From Halisarca cf. caerulea (Eukaryota > Porifera > Demospongiae > Chondrillida > Halisarcidae), in the NCBI GenBank assembly GCA_963170055.1, contig CAUJGJ010000015.1, positions 186,001 to 250,000 on the forward strand: 64,000 nt of DNA. Direction: 5' to 3'. The position numbers and the translations under genes are program-made. Of the stretch, positions 53,607 to 63,310 are shown one piece after another. The notes beneath the pieces are model-generated. The model did not search any database. It worked only from the letters and a program-made list of their open reading frames with translations, and was not told the origin of the DNA. The first letter of the stretch is position 1, and every line of letters begins with the position of its first letter.

Positions 53607-56383
53607 TTTTTTTTTAAGGTAACCATATGCCAAATATTGGTCTTAACACCAGCATACTTGAAACTACACAGATATGCCCGCAAAAATTCAGAAACCTCAT
53701 ATGTGGGAATGTGCGTGGTGCTAGTGCCAAATATTGGTATTAGCACCAGCATATCCAACACTACACAAATACGCCCACAGCACTTCAGAAACTTCATGTG
53801 TGTATACTGGGAATGTGCGTAGTGCTAGTGACAAATATTGGTATTAGCACCAGCATATCCAACACTACACAAATACTCCCACAGCACTTCAGAAACGTCA
53901 TGCGAGTCCACTGGGAATGTGCGTGGTGCTAGTGACAAATATTGGTATTAGCACCAGTATATCCAACACTGCACAAATACGCCCACAGCACTTCAGAAAC
54001 TTCATGTGTGTCCACTGGGAATGTGCGTGGTGCTAGTGACAAACATTGGTATTAGAAACATCATATCCAACACTACACAAATACGCCCACAGCTGTTCAG
54101 AAACGTCATGCGTGTCAACTGGGAATGTGGGTGGTGCTAGTGACAAATATTGGTATTAGCACCAGCATATCCAACACTACACAAATACGCCCACAGCACT
54201 TTAGAAACTTCATGTGTGTCTACTGGGAATGTGCGTGGTGCTAGTGACATATGTTGGTATTAGTACCAGCATATCCAACACTACATACATACGCCCACAG
54301 CACTTCGAAAACTTCATGTGTGTCCAGATGGAATGTGCATGCTTCTAGTGACAAATATTGGTATTAGCAACGGAATATCCAACAATACACAAATACGCCC
54401 TCAGAACTTCAGAAACTTCAGGTGTGTCCAGTGGAAATGTTCGTGGTGCTACTGACAAATATTGGTATTAGCACCAGCATATCCAACACTACACAAATAC
54501 GGCCACAGCACTTCAGAAACTTCATGTGTGGCAACTGGGGAATGTGCGTGGTGCTAGTGACAAATATTGGTATTAGCACCAGCATATCCAACACTACACA
54601 TATACGCCCACAGCATTTTAGAAACTTCATGTGTGTCCAGATGGTATGTGCGTGATACTAGTGACAAATATTGGTATTAGCACCACCACATCCAACACTG
54701 CACAAATACGCCCACAGCACTTCAGAAACTTCATGTGTGTCAAGTGGGAATGAGTGTGGTGCTAGTGACAAATATTGGTATTAGCACCAGCATATCAAAC
54801 ACTACATAAATACGCCCACAGCCCTTCAGAAACTTCATGTGTGTCCACTGGGTAATTGCGTGGTGCTAGTGCCAAATATTGGTATGAGCACCAGCATATA
54901 CTCCCACAACACTTCTGAAATTTGATGTGTGTCCACTGGGATTTGCGTGGTGCTAGTGACAAATATTGGTTTTAGAACCACCATATTAAACACTACACAA
55001 ATACGCACAGAGATTTTCAGAAACTTCATGTGTGTCCACTGCAAAAGTGCATGGTGCTAGTGCCAAATAATGGTATTAGAACCAGCATATCCAACAATAC
55101 ACAAATACGCCCACAGCACTTCAGAAACTTCATGTGTGTCCACTAGGAAATTGCGTGGTGTTAGTGACAAATATTGGTATTAGCACCAGCAAATACTCCC
55201 ACAACACTTCTGAAATTTCATGTGTGTCCACTGGAATGTGCGCGGTGCTAGTGACAAATATTGATATTAGCTTCAGAATATCCAACACTACACAAATACG
55301 TCCACAACACTTCAGAAACTTCATGTGTTTCAAGTGGGAATGTGCGTGGCGCTTGTGCCAAATATTATTGTAAGCACCAGCATATAGAACACTACACAAA
55401 TACGCCCACAGCTCTTAAGAAACTTCATGTGTGTCCACTGGGAATGTGCGTGGTGCTAGTGAAAAATATTGGTATTAGAACCAGCATATCCAACACTACA
55501 CAATACTCCCACAGCACATCAGAAACTTCATGTGTGTCCACTGGGAATGTGCGTGGTGCTAGTGAGAAATAATGGTATTAGCACCAGCACATCTAACACT
55601 ACATACATACGCCCACAGCACTTCTAAAACTTCATGTGTGTCCAGATTGAATGTGCGTGCTTCTAGTGACAAATATTGGTATTAGCACCCGCATATCCAA
55701 CACTACACAAATACGCCCACAGCACTTCATCAACTTCATGTGTATCCAGAGGGAATGTGCGTGGTGCTAGTGACAAATATTGGTATTAGCACCAGCAAAT
55801 ACTCCCACAACACTTCTGAAATTTCACGTGTGTCCACTGGAAATGTGCGTGGTGCTAGTGACAAATATTGGTATTAGCACCAGCATATCCAACTCTACAC
55901 AAATACTCCCACAGCACTTTAGAAACTTCATGTGTGTCCACTGGGAATGTGTGTGGTGCTAGTGAGAAATAATGGTATTAGCACCAGCACATCTAACACT
56001 ACATACATACGCCCACAGCACTACAAAAATTTCATGTGTGTCCAGATTGAATGTGCGTGCTTCTAGTGACAAATATTGGTATTAGCACCAGCATATCCAA
56101 CACTACACAAATACACCCACAGCACTTCAGAAACTTCATGTGTGTCCACTGGGAATGTGCATGGTGCTAGTGACATATATTGGTATTAGCACCATCATAT
56201 CCAGCACTACATACATACGCCCAAAGCACTTCAGAAACTTCATGTGTGTCTACTGGGAATGTGCGTGGTGCTAGTAAAAATATTGGTATTAGCACCAGTA
56301 TCTCAAACACTACACAAATACTCCCACACCACTTCAGAAACTTCATATTTGTCAACTGGGAATGTGCGTAGTGCTAGTGACAA

Positions 56384-56640
56384 TTTGTGTTATGTTGGAT
56401 ATGCTGGTACTAATACCAATATTTGTCACTAGCACCACGCACATTTCCAGTGGGCACACATGAAGTTACTGAAGTGCTGTGGGCGTATTTGTGTAGTGTT
56501 GGATATGCTGGTGCTAATACCAACATTTGTCACTAGTACCACGCACATTCCCAGTTGACACACATGAAGTTTCTGAAAATCTGTGGGCGTATTTGTGTAG
56601 TGTTTAATATGGTGGTTCTAAAACCAATATTTGTCACTAG
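56384..56640 (-). repeat. Inverted sat1 segment, copy 1
   Basis: The satellite switches strand here: 'tgttggatatgctgg', 'accaatatttgtcactagc', 'cacattcccagt' and 'gtgggcgtatttgtgtag' are reverse complements of monomer landmarks. About two and a half monomers are inverted. The entry junction reads 'gtgacaatttgtg', forward monomer to position 66 and then reverse from about position 105. The exit junction reads 'ctagcacttcag' and shares 'agcac' between the two arms. Confidence 0.9.
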
Positions 56641-57212
56641 CACTTCAGAAATGTCATGCGAGTCCACTGGGAATGTGCGTGGTGCTAGTGACAAATATTG
56701 GTATTAGCACCAGCATATCCAACACTGCACAAATACTCCCACTGCATTCAGAAAGGTCATGTGTGTCCACTGGGAATGTGCGTGGTGCTAGTGAGAAATA
56801 ATGGTATTAGCACCAGCACATCTAACACTACATGCATACGCCCACAGCACTACAAAAACTTCATGTGTGTCCAGATTGAATGTGCGTGCTTCTAGTGACA
56901 AATATTGGTATTAGCACCAGCATATCCAACACTACACAAATACACCCACAGCACTTCAGAAACTTCATGTGTGTGCACTGGGAATGTGCATGGTGCTAGT
57001 GACATATATTGGTATTAGCACCATCATATCCAACACTACATACATACGCCCAAAGCACTTCAGAAACTTCATGTGTGTCTACTGGGAATGTGCGTGGTGC
57101 TAGTAAAAATATTGGTATTAGCACCAGTATCTCAAACACTACACAAATACTCCCACACCACTTCAGAAACTTCATATGTGTCAACTGGGAATGTGCGTAG
57201 TGCTAGTGACAA

Positions 57213-57469
57213 TTTGTGTAATGTTGGATATGCTGGTACTAATACCAATATTTGTCACTAGCACCACGCACATTTCCAGTGGGCACACATGAAGTTTCTG
57301 AAGTGCTGTGGGCGTATTTGTGTAGTGTTGGATATGCTGGTGCTAATACCAACATTTGTCACTAGCACCACGCACATTCCCAGTTGACACACATGAAGTT
57401 TCTGAAAATCTGTGGGCGTATTTGTGTAGTGTTTAATATGGTGGTTCTAAAACCAATATTTGTCACTAG
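57213..57469 (-). repeat. Inverted sat1 segment, copy 2
   Basis: Second copy of the inverted segment, created by the 829-bp tandem duplication. Both junction sequences are preserved. Confidence 0.9.
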
Positions 57470-57718
57470 CACTTCAGAAATGTCATGCGAGTCCACTGGG
57501 AATGTGCGTGGTGCTAGTGACAAATATTGGTATTAGCACCAGCATATCCAACACTGCACAAATACTCCCACAGCACTTCAGAAATGTCATGTGTGTCCAC
57601 TGGGAATGTGCGTGGTGCTAGTGCGAAATATTAGTCTTAGAACCACCAATTCAAACACTACACAAATATGCACACAGCAAAACAGAAACTTGATGTGCAT
57701 CAACTGGGAATGTGTGTA

Positions 57719-57732
57719 GGGGTTAGGGTTAG
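57719..57732 (+). repeat. Partly degenerate telomere-type motif, copy 7
   Basis: Reads 'ggggttagggttag' followed by eight Ts and 'aaggtaacc'. It is the copy-3 subtype shortened by two Gs, and lies in the 57.7-58.6 kb copy of the 48.6 kb block. Confidence 0.72.
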
Positions 57733-58727
57733 TTTTTTTTAAGGTAACCATATGCCAAAAATTGGTCTTAACACCAGCATACTTAAAACTACACAGATAT
57801 GCCCGCAAAACTTCAGAAACCTCATGTGTGGGAATGTGCGTGGTGCTAGTGACAAATATTGATATTAGCTTCAGAATATCCAACACTACACAAATACGCT
57901 CACAACACTTCAGAAACTTCATGTGTTTCAAGTGGGAATGTGCGTGGTGCTCGTGCCAAATATTATTGTAAGCACCAGCATATAGAACACTACACAAATA
58001 CGCTCACAGCTCTTAAGAAACTTCATGTGTGTCCACTGGGAATGTGCGTGGTGCTAGTGAATAATATTGGTATTAGCACCAGCATATCCAACACTACACA
58101 ATACTCCCACAGCACTTCAGAAACTTCATGAGTGTCCACTGGGAATGTGCGTGGTGCTAGTGAGAAATAATGGTATTAGCACCAGCACATCTAACACTAC
58201 ATACATACGCCCACAGCACTTCAAAAACTTCATGTGTGTCCAGATTGAATGTGCGTGCTTCTAGTGACAAATATTGGTATTAGCACCGGCATATCCAACA
58301 CTACACAAATACGCCCACAGCACTTCAGAAACTTCATGTGTGTCAAGTGGGAATGTGTGTGGTACTAGTGACAAATATTGGTATTAGTACCAGCATATCC
58401 AACACTACACAAATACACCCACAGCACTTCAGAAACTTCATGTGTGTCCACTGGGAATGTGCGTGGTGCTAGTGACAAATAGTGGTATTAGCACCACCAA
58501 TTCCAACAATACACAAATACGCCCACAGCACTTCATCAACTTCATGTGTATCCAGAGGGAATGTGCGTGGTGCTAGTGCCAAATATTGGTATTAGCACCA
58601 GCATATCCAACACTACACAAATGTGCCCACAGTTCTTCAGAAACTTCATGTGTGTCCACTGGAAATGTGCGTGGTGCTAGTGACAAATATTGGTATTAGT
58701 ACCAGCATATCCAACATTACACAAATT

Positions 58728-58817
58728 GTCACTAGCACTACGCACATTCCCAGTTGACACACATGAAGTTTCTGAAGTGGTGTGGGAGTATTTGTGTAGT
58801 GTTTGAGATACTGGTGC
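58728..58817 (-). repeat. Inverted sat1 end segment at the sat2 boundary
   Basis: After 'acattacacaaattgtcac' the satellite runs in reverse to 'gatactggtgc' at 58817, where sat2 starts. The interval 58638-58817 is a gap-free inverted copy of 57121-57300 (paired coordinates sum to 115938) and includes the reverse image of the 57.21 kb junction. It is therefore a copied fold-back, not an independent inversion. Confidence 0.85.
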
Positions 58818-60195
58818 GTTAAACTTAGCATTTCCCACGCCACCACATGGCTTCCTGCATGAAAGGGAACACATCCTGAGGTGAAAATTTACATTTCCCA
58901 CGACACCACATTGCTTCCCTCATCAAAGGGAACACATCCTGAGGTGAAAATTCACATTTCCCACGACACCACATATCTTCCCGCAACAAAGGGAACACAT
59001 CCTGAGGTGAAAATTTATATTTCCCACGACACCGCATGTATTTCCGCATGAAAGGGGACACTTCCTGAGTTGAAAATTTACATTTCCCACAACACCACAT
59101 CGCTTCCTGCATCATAGGGGACACATCCTGAGGTGAATAATTACATTTCCCACGACATCACGTGGCTTCCCTCTTCAAAGGGAACAAATCCTGAGGTGAA
59201 AATTTGCATTTCCCACTTCACCACATGGCTCCCCGCATCAAAGGGAACACTTCCTGAGGTGAAAATTTACATTTACCACGACACCACATCGCTTCCTGCA
59301 TCATAGGGGACAAATCCTGAGGTAAAAAATTACATTTCCCACGAGACCACTTGGCTACCTGCATCAGAGGGTACACGTCCTGAGGTGAAAATTTACACTT
59401 CCCATGACACCACTTCACTTCATGCGTGAAAGAGGACAGTTCCTGAGGTGAAAAATTACATTTTCCACGACATCACATGCCTTTTCGCATCAAAAGGAAC
59501 ACTTCCTTAGGTGAAAATTTACATTTCCTACAGCACCACATGGCTTTCCGCAACAAAGCGAACACTTCCTGAGGTGAATATTTACATTTCCCACGACACC
59601 ACATGGCTTCCCACATCAAAGGGAACACATCCAGAGGTAAAAATTTACATTTCCCTCAGCACCACATGTCTTCCTGCAATAACGGGAACACATCCTGAGG
59701 TGAAAATTTATATTTTCCAAGACACCGCATGTATTTCTGCATGAAAGGGGACACTACCTGAGGTGAAAAATTACATTTTCCATGACATCACATGCCTTCT
59801 CGCATCAAAGGGAACACTTCCTGAGGTGGAAATTTATATTTCCCATGACACCACATGGCTTCCCGCAACAAAGCGAACACTTCCTGAGGTGAAAAATTAC
59901 ATTTCCCACGACATCACATGCCTTCCCACATCAAAGGGAACACATCCTGAGGTGAATAATTACATTTCCCACGACACCACATGGCTTCCCACATCAAAGG
60001 GAACATTCTAAAGTGAATACTTACATTTCCCACGACACCACATGGCTTCCCGCATCAATGGGAACACTTCCTGAGGTGAAAATTTACATTTCCGACGATA
60101 CTATATGGCTTCTTGCATCAAGGGGAACACATCCTTAGGTAAAAATTACATTTCCCACGACACCACATGGTTTCCCGCATCATAGGGGACACATC

Positions 60196-62637
60196 CTGAG
60201 GTGAAAAATTACATCTCCCACGACACCACATGGCTTACCACATCAAAGGGAACACATCCTGAGGTTAAAAATTACATTTCCCATAACATCAAATGCCTTC
60301 CCGCATCAAAGGGAAATCTTCCTGAGTTGACAATTTACATTTCCCACGACATCACATGCCTTCCCACATTAAAGGGGACACTTCCAGAAGTGAAAATTTA
60401 CATTTCCCACAACACCACATGGCTTCCCGCAACAAAGAGAACACATCCTGAGGTGAAAAATTACATTTCCCACGACACCGCATGGCTTACTGCATCAAAG
60501 GGGACACTTCCAGAGGTGAAAATTTACATTTCTCACAACACCACATGACTTCCCGCATCAAAGGGGACACTTCCAGAGGTGAAAATTTACATTTCCCACG
60601 ACACCACATGGCTTCCCTCATCAAAGCGAACACTTCCTGAGGTAAAAAATTACATTTCCCACGACACCACATGGCTTCCCACATCAAAGGTAACACATCC
60701 TTAGGTGAAAATTTACATTTTCCACGACGCCACATGGCTTACCGCATGAAAGGGAACACTTCCTGAGGTGAAAATTTACATTTCCCACGACACCACATGG
60801 CTTACCACATCAAAGGGAACACATCCTGAGGGAAATAATTACATTTCCCACGACATCCCATGCCTTCCCGCATCAAAGGGAAATCTTCCTGAGGTGAAAA
60901 TTTACATTTCCCACGACACCACATGGCTTCCCGCATCAAAGGGAACACTTCCTGAGGTGAAAATTTACATTTCCGACAATACTATATGGCTTCTTTCATC
61001 AAGGGGAACACATCTTGAGTTAAAAATTACATTTCCCACGACACCACATGGTTTCTCGCATCATAGGGGACACATCCTGAGGTGAAAAATTACATCTCCC
61101 ACGATACCACATGGTTTCACGCATCATAGTGAACACTTTCTGAGGTGAAAATTTACATTTCCCACGATACTACATGGCTTCTTGCATCAAGGGGAACACA
61201 TCCTGAGGTAAAAATTACGTTTCCCACGACACCACATTGTTTCCCGCATCATAGGGGACACATACTTAGGTGAAAAATTACATTTCCCATGACATCACAT
61301 GCCTTCCCGCATCAAAGGGGACACTTCCTGAGGTGAAAAATTACATTTCCCACGACACCACATGGCTTCCCTCATCAAAGCGAACACTTCCATAGGTAAA
61401 AAATTACATTTCCCACGACACCACATGGCTTCCCACATCAAAGGTAACACATCCTTAGGTGAAAATTTACATCTCCCACAACACCACATGGCTTACCACA
61501 TCAATGGGAACACATCCTGAGGTTAAAAATTACATTTCCCTCGACATCAAATGCCTTCCCGCATCAAAGGGAAATCTTCCTGTGATTAAAATTTACATTT
61601 CCCACGACATCACATGCCTTCCCACATCAAAGGGGACACTTCCAGAAGTGAAAATTTACATTTCCCACAACACCACATGGCTTCCCGCAACAAAGAGAAC
61701 ACATCCTGAGGTGAAAAATTACATTTCCCACGACACTGCATGGCTTACTGCATCAAAGGGGACACTTCCAGAGGTTAAAATTTACATTTCCCACGACACC
61801 ACATGACTTCCCGCATCAAAGGGGACACTTCCAGAGGTGAAAATTTACATTTCCCACGACACCACATGGCTTTCAACATCAAAGGGAACACTTCCTGAGG
61901 TGAAAATTCACATTCCCACGACACCACATGGCTTACCACATCAAAGGGAAATCATCCTGAGGTGAATAATTACATTTCCCACGACATCCCATGCCTTCCC
62001 GCATCAGAGGGAAATCTTCCTGAGGTGAAAATTTACATTTCCCACGACACCACATGGTTTCCCTCATCAAAGCGAACACTTCCTGAGGTGAAAAATTACA
62101 TCTCCCACGACACCACATGGCTTACCACATCAAAGGGAACACATCCTGAGGTTAAAAATTACATTTCCCATAACATCAAATGCCTTCCCGCATCAAAGGG
62201 AAATCTTCCTGAGGTGAAAATTTACATTTCCCACGACATCACATGCCTTCCCACATTAAAGGGGACACTTCCAGAAGTGAAAATTTACATTTCCCACAAC
62301 ACCACATGGCTTCCCGCAACAAAGAGAACACATCCTGAGGTGAAAAATTACATTTCCCACGACACCGCATGGCTTACTGCATCAAAGGGGACACTACCAG
62401 AGGTTAAAATTTACATTTCTCACAACACCACATGACTTCCCGCATCAAAGGGGACACTTCCAGAGGTGAAAATTTACATTTCCCACGACACCACATGGCT
62501 TCCCTCATCAAAGCGAACACTTCCTGAGGTAAAAAATTACATTTCCCACGACACCACATGGCTTCCCACATCAAAGGTAACACATCCTTAGGTGAAAATT
62601 TACATTTCCCACAACGCCACATGGCTTACCGCATGAA
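60196..62637 (+). repeat. sat2 higher-order repeat (9-10 monomers, three copies)
   Basis: A series of about nine monomers at 60196-60750 recurs at 62083-62637 (+1887 bp), with an incomplete, more diverged copy at about 61443-61880 (+1258). Diagnostics are 'aacatcaaatgcc', 'gggaaatcttcct', 'cttccagaagtg', 'caacaaagagaacac' and 'gacaccgcatggcttactgc'. The 1887-bp offset is 30 x 63 minus 3. Confidence 0.8.
60891..60953 (+). repeat. Representative sat2 monomer
   Basis: Exactly 63 bp and matching the majority base throughout. The plus frame reads a 21-residue repeat with core 'KIYISHDTTWLPASKG'; the minus frame reads one with core 'MWCRGKCKFSPQEV'. Two open frames in one monomer point to period length, not coding selection. 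Confidence 0.85.
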
Positions 62638-63096
62638 AGGGGACACTTCCTGAGGTGAAAAATTACATTTCCCACGACACCACATGCCTTTCCGCATCAT
62701 AGGGGACACTTCCTGAGGTGAAAATTTACATTACAGTATGTAGACACATTTGGACATGTGGGTGGGGTCTAACAATATATGGCAAATGCTTACCGAGAGC
62801 ATTTCCACTGTTTGAGCCATTTTGCCATTTTCACTGTTTCCGCTGTTTCTCCTTGCCCCTTATCAAAGTAACATGGCAGTTTTAGAGTTCCTGCACAAAT
62901 AATTTCTCATAAGCACCTTATAATCCCAAGCTCTAATAGCATTGCCTAGCCTAAACAGATGGTAAACAATTCATCAAAATCATACCTCCACTGAACCCCC
63001 AGCCATGCAATCCATGCACACATTTAAAGCTGGACAGCTAAGTGGCCATAGCATTCAGAGTATTGTAGTCTAAGGATGTCTGGCAAGGGTTTTCAG

Positions 63097-63120
63097 TTTG
63101 TCAATAATTATTTTGACAAA
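63097..63120. other. Short inverted repeat
   Basis: Arms 'tttgtcaa' and 'ttgacaaa' (8 bp, perfect) flank an 8-base AT-only loop. It could be a small hairpin in either transcript or a remnant of a mobile-element end; no direct repeats beside it support the latter. Confidence 0.5.
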
Positions 63121-63198
63121 GCTAGCAAGCCTAAACAGCACAGTAAGTACACCTCGTATTTCAAATGTTCTGGTATTATTGTATGTACATTTATGATG

Positions 63199-63214
63199 TT
63201 GTATATATATACAA
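63199..63214. other. Perfect 16-bp palindrome 'ttgtatatatatacaa'
   Basis: A self-complementary AT-rich palindrome about 100 bp downstream (in the minus-strand sense) of the ORF stop. It is mostly alternating TA, so chance or microsatellite origin is likely. Confidence 0.5.
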
Positions 63215-63310
63215 ATGAAGTACTAAAGAGTATAATTGTAGGATATGATTGATTAAAATGAATAAACACAAATACCAACAAGAATGGTCAATCGGTCAAC
63301 AAGTGATCCT

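Larger units (their letters stand above)
55946..57603 (+). repeat. Tandem duplication of 829 bp containing an inverted segment
   Basis: About 55946-56774 and 56775-57603 are offset by 829 bp. Shared landmarks are 'gagaaataatggtattagc', 'gacatatattggtattagc', 'ccaaagcacttcag', 'gctagtaaaaatattgg' and the whole inverted stretch. Differences are single bases, for example 'gttactgaag' against 'gtttctgaag' and 'gtgttatgttgg' against 'gtgtaatgttgg'. The inversion therefore arose once and was copied by the tandem duplication. Confidence 0.86.
1..58817 (+). repeat. sat1: 104-bp tandem satellite array
   Basis: A head-to-tail array with a 104-bp period fills this interval. Phasing each monomer at 'atacgcccacag', its landmarks are 'cttcatgtgtgtccactggg', 'gaatgtgcgtggtgctag', 'tgccaaatattggtattagc' and 'accagcatatccaacactac'. 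About 565 monomers fit. Most differ by a few substitutions; single monomers carry small indels giving 102, 103 or 107-108 bp. Orientation is constant except for three short inverted stretches near 56.4, 57.2 and 58.7 kb. No gene is credible inside: ORFs are short, repeat themselves with the satellite, and rely on GTG/ATG codons present in every copy. The family is not one I recognise by name. Satellites like this typically sit in pericentromeric or subtelomeric heterochromatin; that location is inference. The left edge is the window edge, so the array continues. Confidence 0.97.
46601..58817 (+). repeat. Diverged, rearranged flank of the sat1 array
   Basis: From here monomers depart strongly from the consensus. 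There are TTAGGG patches, monomers lacking 7 bp ('gtgtgtgggaatgtgcg'), monomers lacking 16 bp near 54.89, 55.19 and 55.79 kb, a subfamily with 'gtgacaaatattgg' in place of 'gtgccaaatattgg', monomers with 'ccaccaattcca', and three inverted stretches. Block copies are larger and less regular than on the left. A segment at 48.6-49.5 kb recurs at 51.55-52.4 kb (+2951) and at 57.7-58.6 kb (+9074), with part of it also at 55.2-55.6 kb (+6476). This is the pattern expected at a satellite edge, where exchange is less efficient. ORFs of up to 136 codons here are still satellite translation. Confidence 0.85.
58818..62732 (+). repeat. sat2: 63-bp tandem satellite array
   Basis: About 62 head-to-tail monomers of 63 bp. 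Phased at 'gaggtgaaaatttacattt', landmarks are 'cccacgacaccacatggc', 'ttcccgcatcaaaggg' and 'aacacttcct'. Recurring alternatives are 'aaaaattaca' for 'aaaatttaca', 'gacatcacatgcc' for 'gacaccacatggc', and 'ggggacac' for 'gggaacac'. Several monomers are 62 bp (a lost A in 'gaggtaaaaattac'). Since 63 is divisible by three, open frames persist through several monomers on both strands, giving 21-residue peptide repeats. These are broken by stops and frameshifts, so I do not call a gene. The array starts directly at the sat1 end and stops mid-monomer at 62732. Confidence 0.94.
62733..63310. other. Single-copy AT-rich non-coding stretch
   Basis: Sequence after the abrupt end of sat2 shows no periodicity, no ORF of note and no RNA gene that I can recognise. 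It holds a short hairpin (63097-63120), a 16-bp palindrome (63199-63214) and a twice-occurring 'gcctaaacag'. It could be the 3' untranslated or 3' flanking part of the minus-strand ORF that ends at 63311, but I see no clear minus-strand AATAAA to fix a transcript end. Confidence 0.6.

Noticed and set aside
1174..53822. Over a hundred short ORFs (60-136 codons), many starting at GTG, with cores such as 'MCVVLVPNIGISTSISN' or 'MVLAPAYPTLHKYAH'
   Set aside because: They are translations of sat1 in its three frames on both strands, recur at the satellite period, share no start context and end wherever a monomer variant creates a stop. Not genes.
1..58817. CRISPR-like array
   Set aside because: Repeats are contiguous 104-bp monomers with no unique spacers, and no cas-like gene is present.
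1..58817. CENP-B box or other known centromere motif in sat1
   Set aside because: I compared the monomer with the CENP-B core (TTCG....A..CGGG) and found no match, so a centromeric identity is not claimed.
58711..58860. Common origin of sat1 and sat2
   Set aside because: Only short similarity is visible ('cattcccag' against 'catttccca', and 'accacgcaca' against 'acgacaccac'). Periods and the remaining sequence differ, so the resemblance is probably chance.
58825..62622. ORFs of up to 157 codons in sat2 on both strands
   Set aside because: They arise because the period is 63 bp. Both strands are open at once, and frameshifts and stops are common, so there is no evidence for coding.
63261..63266. 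Plus-strand AATAAA as a polyadenylation signal
   Set aside because: There is no plus-strand gene upstream of it; the nearby CDS is on the minus strand.
62733..63310. Terminal inverted repeats or target-site duplication of a transposon in the unique stretch
   Set aside because: Only an 8-bp hairpin and a TA-rich palindrome are present; no paired ends or flanking direct repeats could be identified.
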